DNA from: Rhodocyclaceae bacterium
GTDB taxonomy: Bacteria; Pseudomonadota; Gammaproteobacteria; Burkholderiales; Rhodocyclaceae
Assembly: GCA_020445745.1 (NCBI GenBank)
Contig: JAGRGB010000125.1
Coordinates: 27,867 to 91,866 of the forward strand
Length of the DNA stretch: 64,000 nucleotides
Direction of reading: 5' to 3'
Every line of letters begins with the position of its first letter. The first letter of the stretch is position 1. The notes below the pieces were generated by a model. The model was given only the letters and a program-made list of their open reading frames with translations, did not search any database and was not told the DNA's origin. Positions 34,277 through 41,925 of the stretch are shown piece after piece. Both the position numbers and the translations under genes were made by a program.

Positions 34277-35310
34277 TCCCCACCCCGATTGACCGGCGCC
34301 ACGGCCGGCTCGACGTAACGGTTGTCGATGGCGCCGAACACGCTGGCGCCATCGCCGTCTAGCATCTCGATATGCACCCGGTCGCCAGGGCGCAACAGCG
34401 GCGTACGGGCGGTGCCGCCGTCCAGCGTTTCCAGCAGTCGCCGCTCGAGCAGACAGCAACAGCCGCTGCCGCCGTTCTCGACCAGTGACGAAACGAGATC
34501 GGCCTGGTGTTCGGAGACGGTGCCCGAGCCGATGATGCTGCCCGCCGCGAGGCGTCGGGTGCGGGCGGCATGGGCGATCAGCCCGGCGAACGAAAAATGC
34601 ATGGTGCGTCCGGCGGCGACGCGGCCGAACGGCCTGCCATTGAGGTCCACCCGCATCTCCAGATGGACCCGGCAGCCCTGCCAGGCGGAGCCGAGTTCGT
34701 CCGTGGTGACCGCCACCGGCGCGAAACTGCTGGCCGGCTTCGACTGATAGAAGCCAAAGCCGCGAGCCAGCTCGGCCGGCACCAGCGCGCGCAGCGAGAC
34801 GTCGTTGACCAGCGTCAACAGGCGGATATGCGCGGCCGCCTCGGCCTCCCCGGTGGCGGCCGGCACGTCCCCGGTGATGACCGCGAGTTCGGCCTCGAAA
34901 TCGGCACCCCAGCAGGGATCGGCCGGGATTTCCGCGGTAGCGGGCAGCATGTCGTCGGAACCGCCCTGGTAGATCAGCGGCACCGATTCGAGGTCTTCAG
35001 GTGCTGGCACACCGCGTGCGCGACGTGCCAGCAGCACGTGGCTCAGGTAGGCCGAACAATCGGCCCATTGGAACGCGCGGGGCAGCGGCGCCAGGCACGC
35101 GCGCGGCTCGAAGGGTTCGGCGTGGCGGGCGTGGGCATTTTCCAGAGCGGCCGAAACTTCCCGCAGGCGCGGCTCGCAGCCCGACCAGTCGTCCAGTGCC
35201 GACTGCAGGGTCGGCGCGATGTCGCTTACCGCCTGGCAGATCGTGAGATCACGGCTGACCACGGCGAGGCGGCCGTCGCGGCCGCCGCGGTCGAGGGTGC
35301 ACAGCTTCAT
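34261..35310 (-). CDS. Fumarylacetoacetate hydrolase family protein
   Basis: The 349-residue cytoplasmic enzyme shows the FAH fold: an N-terminal domain and the C-terminal catalytic region with WGADFEAELAVITGDVP (metal-ligand acidic residues), TLVNDVSLRALVPAE, FYQSKPASSFAPVAV and SIIGSGTVSEHQADL. FAH members hydrolyse or decarboxylate 1,3-diketo acids in aromatic degradation. The substrate cannot be fixed because no pathway neighbours are present. The ATG at 35310 is preferred to a TTG immediately upstream. Its end overlaps the small secreted-protein gene. Confidence 0.88.
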   Translation of the reverse strand: MKLCTLDRGGRDGRLAVVSRDLTICQAVSDIAPTLQSALDDWSGCEPRLREVSAALENAHARHAEPFEPRACLAPLPRAFQWADCSAYLSHVLLARRARGVPAPEDLESVPLIYQGGSDDMLPATAEIPADPCWGADFEAELAVITGDVPAATGEAEAAAHIRLLTLVNDVSLRALVPAELARGFGFYQSKPASSFAPVAVTTDELGSAWQGCRVHLEMRVDLNGRPFGRVAAGRTMHFSFAGLIAHAARTRRLAAGSIIGSGTVSEHQADLVSSLVENGGSGCCCLLERRLLETLDGGTARTPLLRPGDRVHIEMLDGDGASVFGAIDNRYVEPAVAPVNRGGDQAPR

Positions 35311-35407
35311 CAAAGGTCCCGATTCGGAAGACTCCCGAATCGTCGCACGCCACGGGCGGTGACGCCATCCCGGCCGACCGCGGTGGTGCCGCTGCGCGAT
35401 GCCGGGT

Positions 35408-35977
35408 TCAGAACAGCTCGACGCTGTCGCAACCGCTCTTGCTGGACGCCGCGAGGTACTCCTCGAGGGCCTGCTGGACGCCGATGCCGCGCATCACCGC
35501 TTCGAACATCTCGTGTTCCTCGGCGGTCGAGTAGCGGGCCCGGATCTTTTCCTGGAGACCTACCCATTCGCCGGGGTTGTAGAGCCGGCCGGTGTCGGCG
35601 ACGAGGGCGCCGAGCGCCTCCAGGCTGTGGCAGACGTGGGCCAGGCGTTGCGCGAGCTTGTCGTAGAACTGGAACGCGACGATCGAGGAATGCACCATCT
35701 GCCCGGCTTCGCCGGCCTGGGCACAGAGCTGCTTCTTGATCGGCAAGGTCTCCGGCGAATCGGGCAATTCCGCAGCGGTGCACGCGATCCGGCGCATGTT
35801 GCCGGCAAGGGTCGTGAAGCTGTCGGTCAGCACGTCCACCGAGCTGTTGCCCTCGCGCATGGCGGCCTCGATCTGGGCCGCGGCGAGCTGCAGCATCAGC
35901 ACGGTCTCCCGAACCTGGCTCCAGTCGAGATCCGGCGAGTTCGCCCGGGTGCCGCGTTTCAGTTCGGTTTCGTCCAT
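35408..35977 (-). CDS. Putative CheZ-like helical signalling protein
   Basis: The 189-residue protein is entirely helical, with MLQLAAAQIEAAMREGNSSV near the start. A segment SSIVAFQFYDKLAQRL lies near residues 97-112. The D-x-x-x-Q spacing (YDKLAQ) matches the catalytic Asp/Gln pair of CheZ-type CheY-phosphate phosphatases, and a QFQDRLSQ-like motif is seen in related chemotaxis accessory proteins. It stands alone between an FAH gene and murB, with no chemotaxis genes nearby. The phosphatase assignment rests on this short motif plus the helical composition. Confidence 0.65.
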   Translation of the reverse strand: MDETELKRGTRANSPDLDWSQVRETVLMLQLAAAQIEAAMREGNSSVDVLTDSFTTLAGNMRRIACTAAELPDSPETLPIKKQLCAQAGEAGQMVHSSIVAFQFYDKLAQRLAHVCHSLEALGALVADTGRLYNPGEWVGLQEKIRARYSTAEEHEMFEAVMRGIGVQQALEEYLAASSKSGCDSVELF

Positions 35978-36167
35978 GGTCCTTCGGTCTCCGGGATGAG
36001 TGTCGCCCTTATCTTTTCGGCATCATTGCGCAGGACTTGACCCGCGGAAACGCTGGTCGCGGCGGTCGCAGGATGCGATCTTCGCAAGGCCGGCCGTGGC
36101 TGCTGCCATTCATTCCCGGCGGGCACGCCCGGTCCGTCGAGACCAGAGCCGGATCAAGCGTTCCAGG

Positions 36168-37217
36168 TCAGGGCCGGCGGCGTTCGCTGCCGCCGACGAA
36201 CACCGGCTCGGCTTCCAGTTCGATGCCGAACCGGGCCCGGACGTCGGAGCGGATCGCCTCGGCCGTGCGACGCACGTCGGCGCCCCGCGCGCCGCCCCGG
36301 TTGACCAGCACCAGTGCCTGCTTCTCGTAGGCGCCGACCGGGCCGAGGTCGCGCCCCTTCCAGCCACAGCGCTCGATCAGCCAGCCGGCCGCGAGCTTGC
36401 CCGAACCGTCGGCCTGCGGATAAGCGGGTGCCTCGGGCCAGCGGGCGCGGAATTCGGCGAGAGCGTCGGCGCCGAGCACCGGATTCTTGAAGAAGCTGCC
36501 GGCGTTGCCCAACTGCGCCGGATCCGGCAGCTTGCGACGACGGATCGCGACGATGGCATCGGAGACCTGCCGTGGTTCCGGCTGCGCCACGCCCAGGGTC
36601 CGCAACTCGCGCGCGAGATCCTGGTAGCCCAGGTTCGGCCGCCACTCCCGGGGCAGGCGGAAACGCACCGAACCGATCAGCCAGCGACCTTGCCGGGCAC
36701 CCTTGAAGATGCTGTCTCGATAGCCGAACCCGCATTCGTCGCGGGCAAATCGTCGAAACTCGCCGGTTACCAGGTCGAGCGCCTCCAGCGAGTCGAAGCG
36801 CTCGGCCATCTCCACGCCGTAGGCACCGATGTTCTGGATCGGCGCGGCACCGACCGTGCCCGGGATCAGCGACAGGTTCTCGAGGCCCGGCCAGCCCCGC
36901 TCCAGGGTCCATCGCACCAAGCCGTGCCAGTCCTCGCCACCTCCGGCCTCGACCAGCCAGGCGTCGTGCTCGCCCGCGACCAGCCGCCGGCCGCGGATCG
37001 ATATCCGCAGCACCAGCGCGTCGACGTCGTCCTCGAAGATGGTATTGCTGCCGCCACCGAGGATCTGGTGTCCGCCGGTCAGGGCGCCGGCCTCGAGCAG
37101 GGCGCGGGCGTCGTCGAGGGAGTCGATCCGGGCAAGATGGCGCGCTCGCGCCGGCAGGCCGAAGGTATTCAACGGGCCGAGCGGCACATCGCTGTCGATC
37201 TTCGGCTGGGACGCCAT
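36168..37217 (-). CDS. murB: UDP-N-acetylenolpyruvoylglucosamine reductase MurB
   Basis: MurB reduces UDP-GlcNAc-enolpyruvate to UDP-MurNAc with NADPH and FAD, the second committed step of peptidoglycan synthesis, in the cytoplasm. The 349-residue length is usual for the long E. coli-type form. Motifs include [11 protein letters not shown] (FAD pyrophosphate binding), [20 protein letters not shown] and NAGSFFKNP with the catalytic serine. It is followed at a short distance by a small multidrug exporter gene on the same strand. Confidence 0.95.
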   Translation of the reverse strand: MASQPKIDSDVPLGPLNTFGLPARARHLARIDSLDDARALLEAGALTGGHQILGGGSNTIFEDDVDALVLRISIRGRRLVAGEHDAWLVEAGGGEDWHGLVRWTLERGWPGLENLSLIPGTVGAAPIQNIGAYGVEMAERFDSLEALDLVTGEFRRFARDECGFGYRDSIFKGARQGRWLIGSVRFRLPREWRPNLGYQDLARELRTLGVAQPEPRQVSDAIVAIRRRKLPDPAQLGNAGSFFKNPVLGADALAEFRARWPEAPAYPQADGSGKLAAGWLIERCGWKGRDLGPVGAYEKQALVLVNRGGARGADVRRTAEAIRSDVRARFGIELEAEPVFVGGSERRRP

Positions 37218-37262
37218 ATCTGCCGAACTCCGGGCGGCGAGCGAGGTCCGGGCAGGCCCGGG

Positions 37263-37730
37263 TCAGTCCGCGGCGAGCGAACCGGCCGACCCGCGCGAAG
37301 CGATCGGGAAGGCGCGGTCGTAGGCCAGGTTGAACACGAAGGCATAGGCGACATAGGCCAATGCCAGGCCGAGATCCGCGATCAGGGCGGAAATCCAGTC
37401 CATGCCGGTCCATGCCATCACCACCGGCAGCGACAGCAGCAGCAGGCCGAGTTCGAATCCCAGCGCCTGGACGAGGCGCACGGGCAGCGCCCGGCGATCG
37501 GCCGCGCGCCCGCTGATGCGACCCTCGACGACGTCGAACCCGGTGTTGTAGACAGCGTTCCAGGCCGCCGCGATCAGCGCCGCCGAGGCCAGCAATCCGA
37601 GGGCTTCGCCGGCCCCGACACCGGACAGCCAGATGAACGGCGGCGTGATCAGCAGCAGACCTCCCAGCTCGAACAGCAGGATCTGGCGGGTACGGTCGAC
37701 GGCTGAGCGTAGCGGCGGCTGGTGCGGCAA
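37263..37730 (-). CDS. PACE family efflux transporter
   Basis: The 155-residue inner-membrane protein has four hydrophobic helices and the duplicated half-family motifs of PACE (proteobacterial antimicrobial compound efflux) proteins: NAVYNTGFDVVEGR and AYAFVFNLAYDRAFP. Members export chlorhexidine, acriflavine or polyamines such as cadaverine. It lies 45 bases upstream of murB in the same direction, so the two may be co-transcribed. Its start has no strong ribosome binding site; the frame is short and there is no alternative upstream ATG. Confidence 0.85.
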   Translation of the reverse strand: MPHQPPLRSAVDRTRQILLFELGGLLLITPPFIWLSGVGAGEALGLLASAALIAAAWNAVYNTGFDVVEGRISGRAADRRALPVRLVQALGFELGLLLLSLPVVMAWTGMDWISALIADLGLALAYVAYAFVFNLAYDRAFPIASRGSAGSLAAD

Positions 37731-37815
37731 GGCGGCCTTCCCTGGGCAGGTCCACCTAACATACCCGAGCTCTCGCGAACCCCCAAGCGCGATGCAGCCG
37801 TGCGGCGGCGTCCGG

Positions 37816-38316
37816 CTAGCCGCGCAGGGCCGGCAGCTCCTCGTCGTCCGGCACGAAGCGCAGGGCGACGCCGTTGTTGCAGTAGCGCTTGCCGGTCGGC
37901 GGCGGGCCGTCGTCGAAGACGTGGCCCTGGTGCCCGCCGCAGCGGTCGCAGTGATACTCGGTGCGCGGCACGATCAGCTTCCAGTCGGTCTTGGTGCCGA
38001 CGGCGTCCGGCAAGGGGCGGAAGAAGCTCGGCCAGCCGGTGCCGCTTTCGTACTTGGCCTCGCTGCTGAACAAGGGCTGGAAGCAAGCGGCACAGACATA
38101 GGTGCCCTTGCGCTTCTCGTCGTTCAACGGGCTGCTGCCGGGCCGTTCGGTCGCTTCCTTGAACAGCACCGCATAGGCCGCGTCGGACAGCAGGGCCGCC
38201 CACTCCTGGCGGGACTTGTTCACTCGCATCGTCGCGTCTCCTTGTCCGGCGGACGCCGGCAGGGCGCGTCCTAACGCCAGCGCCAGCAGACCACCCAGCA
38301 TGTCACGTCTTTTCAT
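37816..38316 (-). CDS. msrB: Exported peptide-methionine (R)-S-oxide reductase MsrB
   Basis: MsrB reduces the R isomer of methionine sulfoxide in proteins. The 166-residue protein has a twin-arginine-like start (KRRDMLGGLLALALG) and a hydrophobic core to about residue 22, so it is probably periplasmic. Zinc-binding cysteine pairs CAAC and CDRC, the HQGHVFDDGPPPTGKRYC segment with the catalytic cysteine, and GTGWPSF are all present. It may repair oxidised envelope proteins, in keeping with the thiol and peroxide defence genes elsewhere in the window. It ends 85 bases before the PACE gene start. Confidence 0.92.
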   Translation of the reverse strand: MKRRDMLGGLLALALGRALPASAGQGDATMRVNKSRQEWAALLSDAAYAVLFKEATERPGSSPLNDEKRKGTYVCAACFQPLFSSEAKYESGTGWPSFFRPLPDAVGTKTDWKLIVPRTEYHCDRCGGHQGHVFDDGPPPTGKRYCNNGVALRFVPDDEELPALRG

Positions 38317-38442
38317 TTCCTGATCTCCGTCGAGCCGGCCGCGATGGCCTCGTCACTGCATCTGACCGGCGAGCGCGTTGCGGGCTTACATCGGTGCCAT
38401 GCCCGGTAGCGCAGTACTTGGAGCGGATCGGCGGCGAGCGGT

Positions 38443-39609
38443 TCATCGGCCCCGCCGCCAAAGGGGCATCAGCGCCAGCAGACCGAACAGCGGGCCGGGC
38501 AGCAGCAGCCACGCCACGCGGCTGCCCCAGGCCTCGACCAGGTGGGTGCCGATCGCGATCGAGACCATCGTGATCGCGAAGCCCAGCGCATTTTGCAGGG
38601 CCAGCGCACTGCCGACGATGTCGGGCGGGCAGGCGCGCGCCGAAAGAGCCGAGAAGTGCGGCGAATCGGCCACCGCGGAGGCGCCCCACAGCAGCATCAG
38701 GACGAACAGCGCGGAAGGCTGCAGATGGCCGGCGAGGGGAAACAGCGCGCAGCACGTCGCCGAGGTCGCCAGCGCGATCGCCGCCACCCGCGCGCTGCCG
38801 ATCCGGGACGACAGCCGGCCGCCGGCGATGCAGCACAGCGCGCCTACCGCCATCACCGCAAAAGCCACCGCCGAGGCGCCGCCGAAATGAACATCGACGC
38901 CCCCGACCCCGGCCAGCACCGGGATCAGTGTCCACATCGCGTACAGCTCCCACTGGTGGCCGAAGTAGCCGAGTGCCGACGCCCGGAAGGCGGGCTGGGA
39001 GAATGCCACCAGGACCCGTCCGAGACGCATCGGCGGGGCGTTCGCGCGACGCTTCAGATGGGGGCCGTCGCCAAGCGCGAGGATCATCGCCGCTGCCACC
39101 AGGGCGAGCATCGAGGCCACCAGGATCGGCGCCTGCCACGGCCAGCTGGCGCCGGCCCAGCGTACCCCGTGGGGCAGCGCGGTGCCCAGCACGAGCATGC
39201 CGACCAGCAGCGACAGCGCCTCACCGGCGCGCTCCGGAACCCAGCCGACCACCAGCTTCATCCCCAACGGGTAGATGCCGGCGAGGCACAGGCCGACCGC
39301 GAAGCGCAGCGGCAAGCCGGCATCGATGCCGTCGGCGAGGAGCGCGAAGGCGGCATTGAAGACGCTGCCGGCGAGCGCACACAGGGCGAAGATGCGGCTT
39401 GCCGCGAAACGGTCGGCCAGCCCGGTCAATGCGAACACCAGGGTGCCGCAGATGAAACCGAGCTGCACCGCATTGGTCAGCCAGCCCAGTTCGACGGTGC
39501 CGATCCGCCACTGCGTTGCCAGGGCGTCGGCGACGCCGTTGGCCGAGAACCACAGCGAGGTCCCGAACAACTCGCTGACGACGATGACGGAGACGGGCGG
39601 CAGTCGCAT
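38443..39609 (-). CDS. Major facilitator superfamily transporter
   Basis: The 388-residue inner-membrane protein has twelve hydrophobic segments with a short central loop (about 185-200) and MFS hallmarks such as [14 protein letters not shown] after helix 2 (the loop 2-3 motif). It begins [23 protein letters not shown]. The substrate is unknown. It is the last leftward gene of this segment, and the next gene upstream is divergent. Confidence 0.85.
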   Translation of the reverse strand: MRLPPVSVIVVSELFGTSLWFSANGVADALATQWRIGTVELGWLTNAVQLGFICGTLVFALTGLADRFAASRIFALCALAGSVFNAAFALLADGIDAGLPLRFAVGLCLAGIYPLGMKLVVGWVPERAGEALSLLVGMLVLGTALPHGVRWAGASWPWQAPILVASMLALVAAAMILALGDGPHLKRRANAPPMRLGRVLVAFSQPAFRASALGYFGHQWELYAMWTLIPVLAGVGGVDVHFGGASAVAFAVMAVGALCCIAGGRLSSRIGSARVAAIALATSATCCALFPLAGHLQPSALFVLMLLWGASAVADSPHFSALSARACPPDIVGSALALQNALGFAITMVSIAIGTHLVEAWGSRVAWLLLPGPLFGLLALMPLWRRGR

Positions 39610-39797
39610 CGCGGCAGTATCGGTGGGTGCCGGCCATGCTTACAAGTCGATGCATCATGCGGCAACGCAGCACGGCATAGTGGGCATCCGTCGACGGCGA
39701 CACGCTGGTGATCGGCGCGGCGGAAGCCGCGCGGCCATGTCGCGACCCGCTCGACGGTCCCGAGCACAACTGGAATTTGACACCCGTTTTTGAGCCT

Positions 39798-41378
39798 ATG
39801 TTTGGGAAAGCGCGGCAGAACCTGGATTCCGGCCGGATCGCCCGGGTGCTCGCAAACCATCGCTGGCGCGCCCTGCTGTGGCTGCAGTCGGGCCTCGCGC
39901 TGGCGCTGGCGGCTTGGCTGGTCGGGCAGTGCCGGCCGGTGTCGCTGGTGGACGCCCCCGGGGAGCGCATCCAATGTCTGTCCTACAGCCCGTTCCATGG
40001 GCCGGACAGTTCGCCGCTGACCGCAAGCGGGGCGATCGGCGTAGAGCAGATACGCGCGGATCTGACGGCGATCGCCCGATTCAGTACCTGCGTGCGCATC
40101 TATTCGGTCGACCAGGGTCTCGAGGCCGTGCCTGAAGTAGCCGAGGCGCTCGGCATGAAGGTGATCCTCGGCGCCTGGATCGGACGCGACAGCGCTGCCA
40201 ACAAGATCCAGCTCGAACGCGCAGTGGCGCTGGCCCAGCGCCATCCGGCGACGGTGCGCGCGCTGCTGGTCGGCAACGAGGTGCTGTTGCGACGGGAGCA
40301 GAGCGCCGCGGATATCCGCCAGATGATCGACCAGACCCGCCGACGGGTGAGTGTGCCGGTCAGCTATGCCGACGTCTGGGAAGTATGGCTGCGCCACGCC
40401 GATCTGGCCGATGCGGTGGATTTCGTGACGGTCCATATCCTGCCGTTCTGGGAGGACCGGCCGGTGCCCCTCGAGCATGCGGTCGAGCACGTCGCGGCAG
40501 TCCACGACCGTCTCGCCGATGCCTTCGGGAAGCCGCTGCTGATCGGCGAAAGCGGTTGGCCAAGGGCCGGCAGGCAGCGTGGCCGGTCGGCGCCGGGCCG
40601 ACTCGAGCAGGCCCGCTTCGTGCGCGAGTTCCTGGCCGCGGCGTCGCGCGAACAGTGGCAATACAACCTGATCGAGGCCTTCGATCAACCATGGAAGCGC
40701 CGGCTCGAGGGTACGGTCGGCGGCTTTTGGGGCATCTTCACGGGTGACGGCCGGCTCCAATTTCCGCTGACCGGCCCGGTCGCGCCACGCGCCGGCATCG
40801 GCGCCGCGCCGGCGCTGGGCGCGGCGGTTGCCGCACTGCTCGGCGTGCTGGCGCGGGTGAGCGGGCGCCCGTGGCCGCAGGTCGCCGCCTTCGCGGCGTC
40901 CGGAATGTGGCTCGGCATGGCGGCCGCAATGCTGCTCGAGCATGCGCGGCTGGCCTGGCGCGACACCACCGAATGGCTGGTGCTCGGCACGGTAGCGGCG
41001 CTCGCGCCATGCTGGCTGGGTCTGCGGGCGCTGGCGCCGCGACTGGGCGTGCGAGGCGGCCGGGTGCGCCAATCGCTTCATCTGGCGATCAGCTACTGCG
41101 CCGCCGTCGCCGCGTTGTGGCTGGCCGCCGATCCCCGCTACCGGGATTTCCCGCTATGGCTGCACGGTCTTGCCGCGCCGGCGCTGCTGGTCATCGGCGA
41201 GCCGGTGGACGGCTGGCGTCGCGGCGGGATTCGGATATGCGCAGTGGTGACGGCGCTCGCCGGGCTGGTGCGACTGCTGCCGGAATCCATCAACCCGGAG
41301 GCGGTCGGCTGGTCATTGCTGTGCCTGGTGCTGGCGGCGGGGGGATGGGCGGCGGGCCAGCAGCAGCAGCGCCAGTAA
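39798..41378 (+). CDS. Membrane protein with a GH17 glucan domain
   Basis: The 526-residue protein has an N-terminal hydrophobic segment (about 24-40), then a GH17 (beta-1,3-glucan active) domain at about 45-325 with catalytic glutamates in RALLVGNEVLLRR and LLIGESGWPRAG, and then some eight membrane helices to the C-terminus. GH17 enzymes cut or transfer beta-1,3-glucan chains. It is a paralog of the first half of the GT2 fusion 550 bases downstream, so both probably act on the same extracellular or cyclic glucan. The start at 39798 is a choice: it precedes the hydrophobic segment, while the upstream frame has no protein character. No strong ribosome binding site is seen. Confidence 0.8.
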   Translation: MFGKARQNLDSGRIARVLANHRWRALLWLQSGLALALAAWLVGQCRPVSLVDAPGERIQCLSYSPFHGPDSSPLTASGAIGVEQIRADLTAIARFSTCVRIYSVDQGLEAVPEVAEALGMKVILGAWIGRDSAANKIQLERAVALAQRHPATVRALLVGNEVLLRREQSAADIRQMIDQTRRRVSVPVSYADVWEVWLRHADLADAVDFVTVHILPFWEDRPVPLEHAVEHVAAVHDRLADAFGKPLLIGESGWPRAGRQRGRSAPGRLEQARFVREFLAAASREQWQYNLIEAFDQPWKRRLEGTVGGFWGIFTGDGRLQFPLTGPVAPRAGIGAAPALGAAVAALLGVLARVSGRPWPQVAAFAASGMWLGMAAAMLLEHARLAWRDTTEWLVLGTVAALAPCWLGLRALAPRLGVRGGRVRQSLHLAISYCAAVAALWLAADPRYRDFPLWLHGLAAPALLVIGEPVDGWRRGGIRICAVVTALAGLVRLLPESINPEAVGWSLLCLVLAAGGWAAGQQQQRQ

Positions 41379-41705
41379 GGCGGCGGCCGAAGCCAGCTCG
41401 ACGTTGTAGAGCACCATGCCGGCGATGCCGAGGATCCATGCCGACCAGGCCGCCGGGCGCCAGTGGGCCACCAGACCGACGCCTGCGGCAACCACCGCCA
41501 GCCAGCCGAGGTGGCCGCCGACGAAGCTGCTGACGACCGCTTCGCGGGCGACGATGGCCGTTCCGCAGGCGGTATCCGCGAGGCCACTGCAGGCCACCAG
41601 CAGGCTTTCGTTCTCGACCAGCCCGAGGCGCGCGGCCAGCGCCAGCAGGAACACCAGAGCGGCCACCACCATGATCCCGAGCATGTTCCTGGCGTCGGCG
41701 TTCAT
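41313..41705 (-). CDS. Small membrane protein, convergent with the GH17 gene
   Basis: The 130-residue product has four hydrophobic helices (MLGIMVVAALVFLLALAAR, then LGWLAVVAAGVGLVAH, AWILGIAGMVLYNVEL and AALLALLLLARR) and a basic C-terminus. It contains a LVACSGLADTACGTA loop with two cysteines. Its 3' end overlaps the 3' end of the GH17 gene by 66 bases, unusually long for two convergent genes. The family is unknown to me, although the placement with glucan genes hints at an envelope role. Its coding composition is consistent with a real gene. Confidence 0.65.
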   Translation of the reverse strand: MNADARNMLGIMVVAALVFLLALAARLGLVENESLLVACSGLADTACGTAIVAREAVVSSFVGGHLGWLAVVAAGVGLVAHWRPAAWSAWILGIAGMVLYNVELASAAALLALLLLARRPSPRRQHQAQQ

Positions 41706-41735
41706 GCGCTCTCCTTGCCGTATTGTGCGACGCAG

Positions 41736-41751
41736 AATTTGTTACCAAATT
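41736..41751. repeat. Inverted repeat AATTTG/CAAATT in the glucan-locus promoter region
   Basis: Perfect 6-bp arms separated by TTAC lie in the gap between the divergent small membrane protein gene and the GH17-GT2 gene. A possible -10 (TAGAAT, 41779-41784) lies downstream. It may be an operator controlling both directions. Confidence 0.45.
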
Positions 41752-41925
41752 GCGGCCGCCGGGGTCTGTCGCCCCACTTAGAATCGCATCCGCAATCGAC
41801 GTGCTGCGGGCGCAGCTGCCGGTTGCCGGACCCGGCACGCCGCCTCGCACGGCGCGTCGGTTGCCCATTCTCCAGCGTGCCGGCACGCAGCGCAAGCGTC
41901 ATCGGCCATTCGCCACGAGGAAGCC

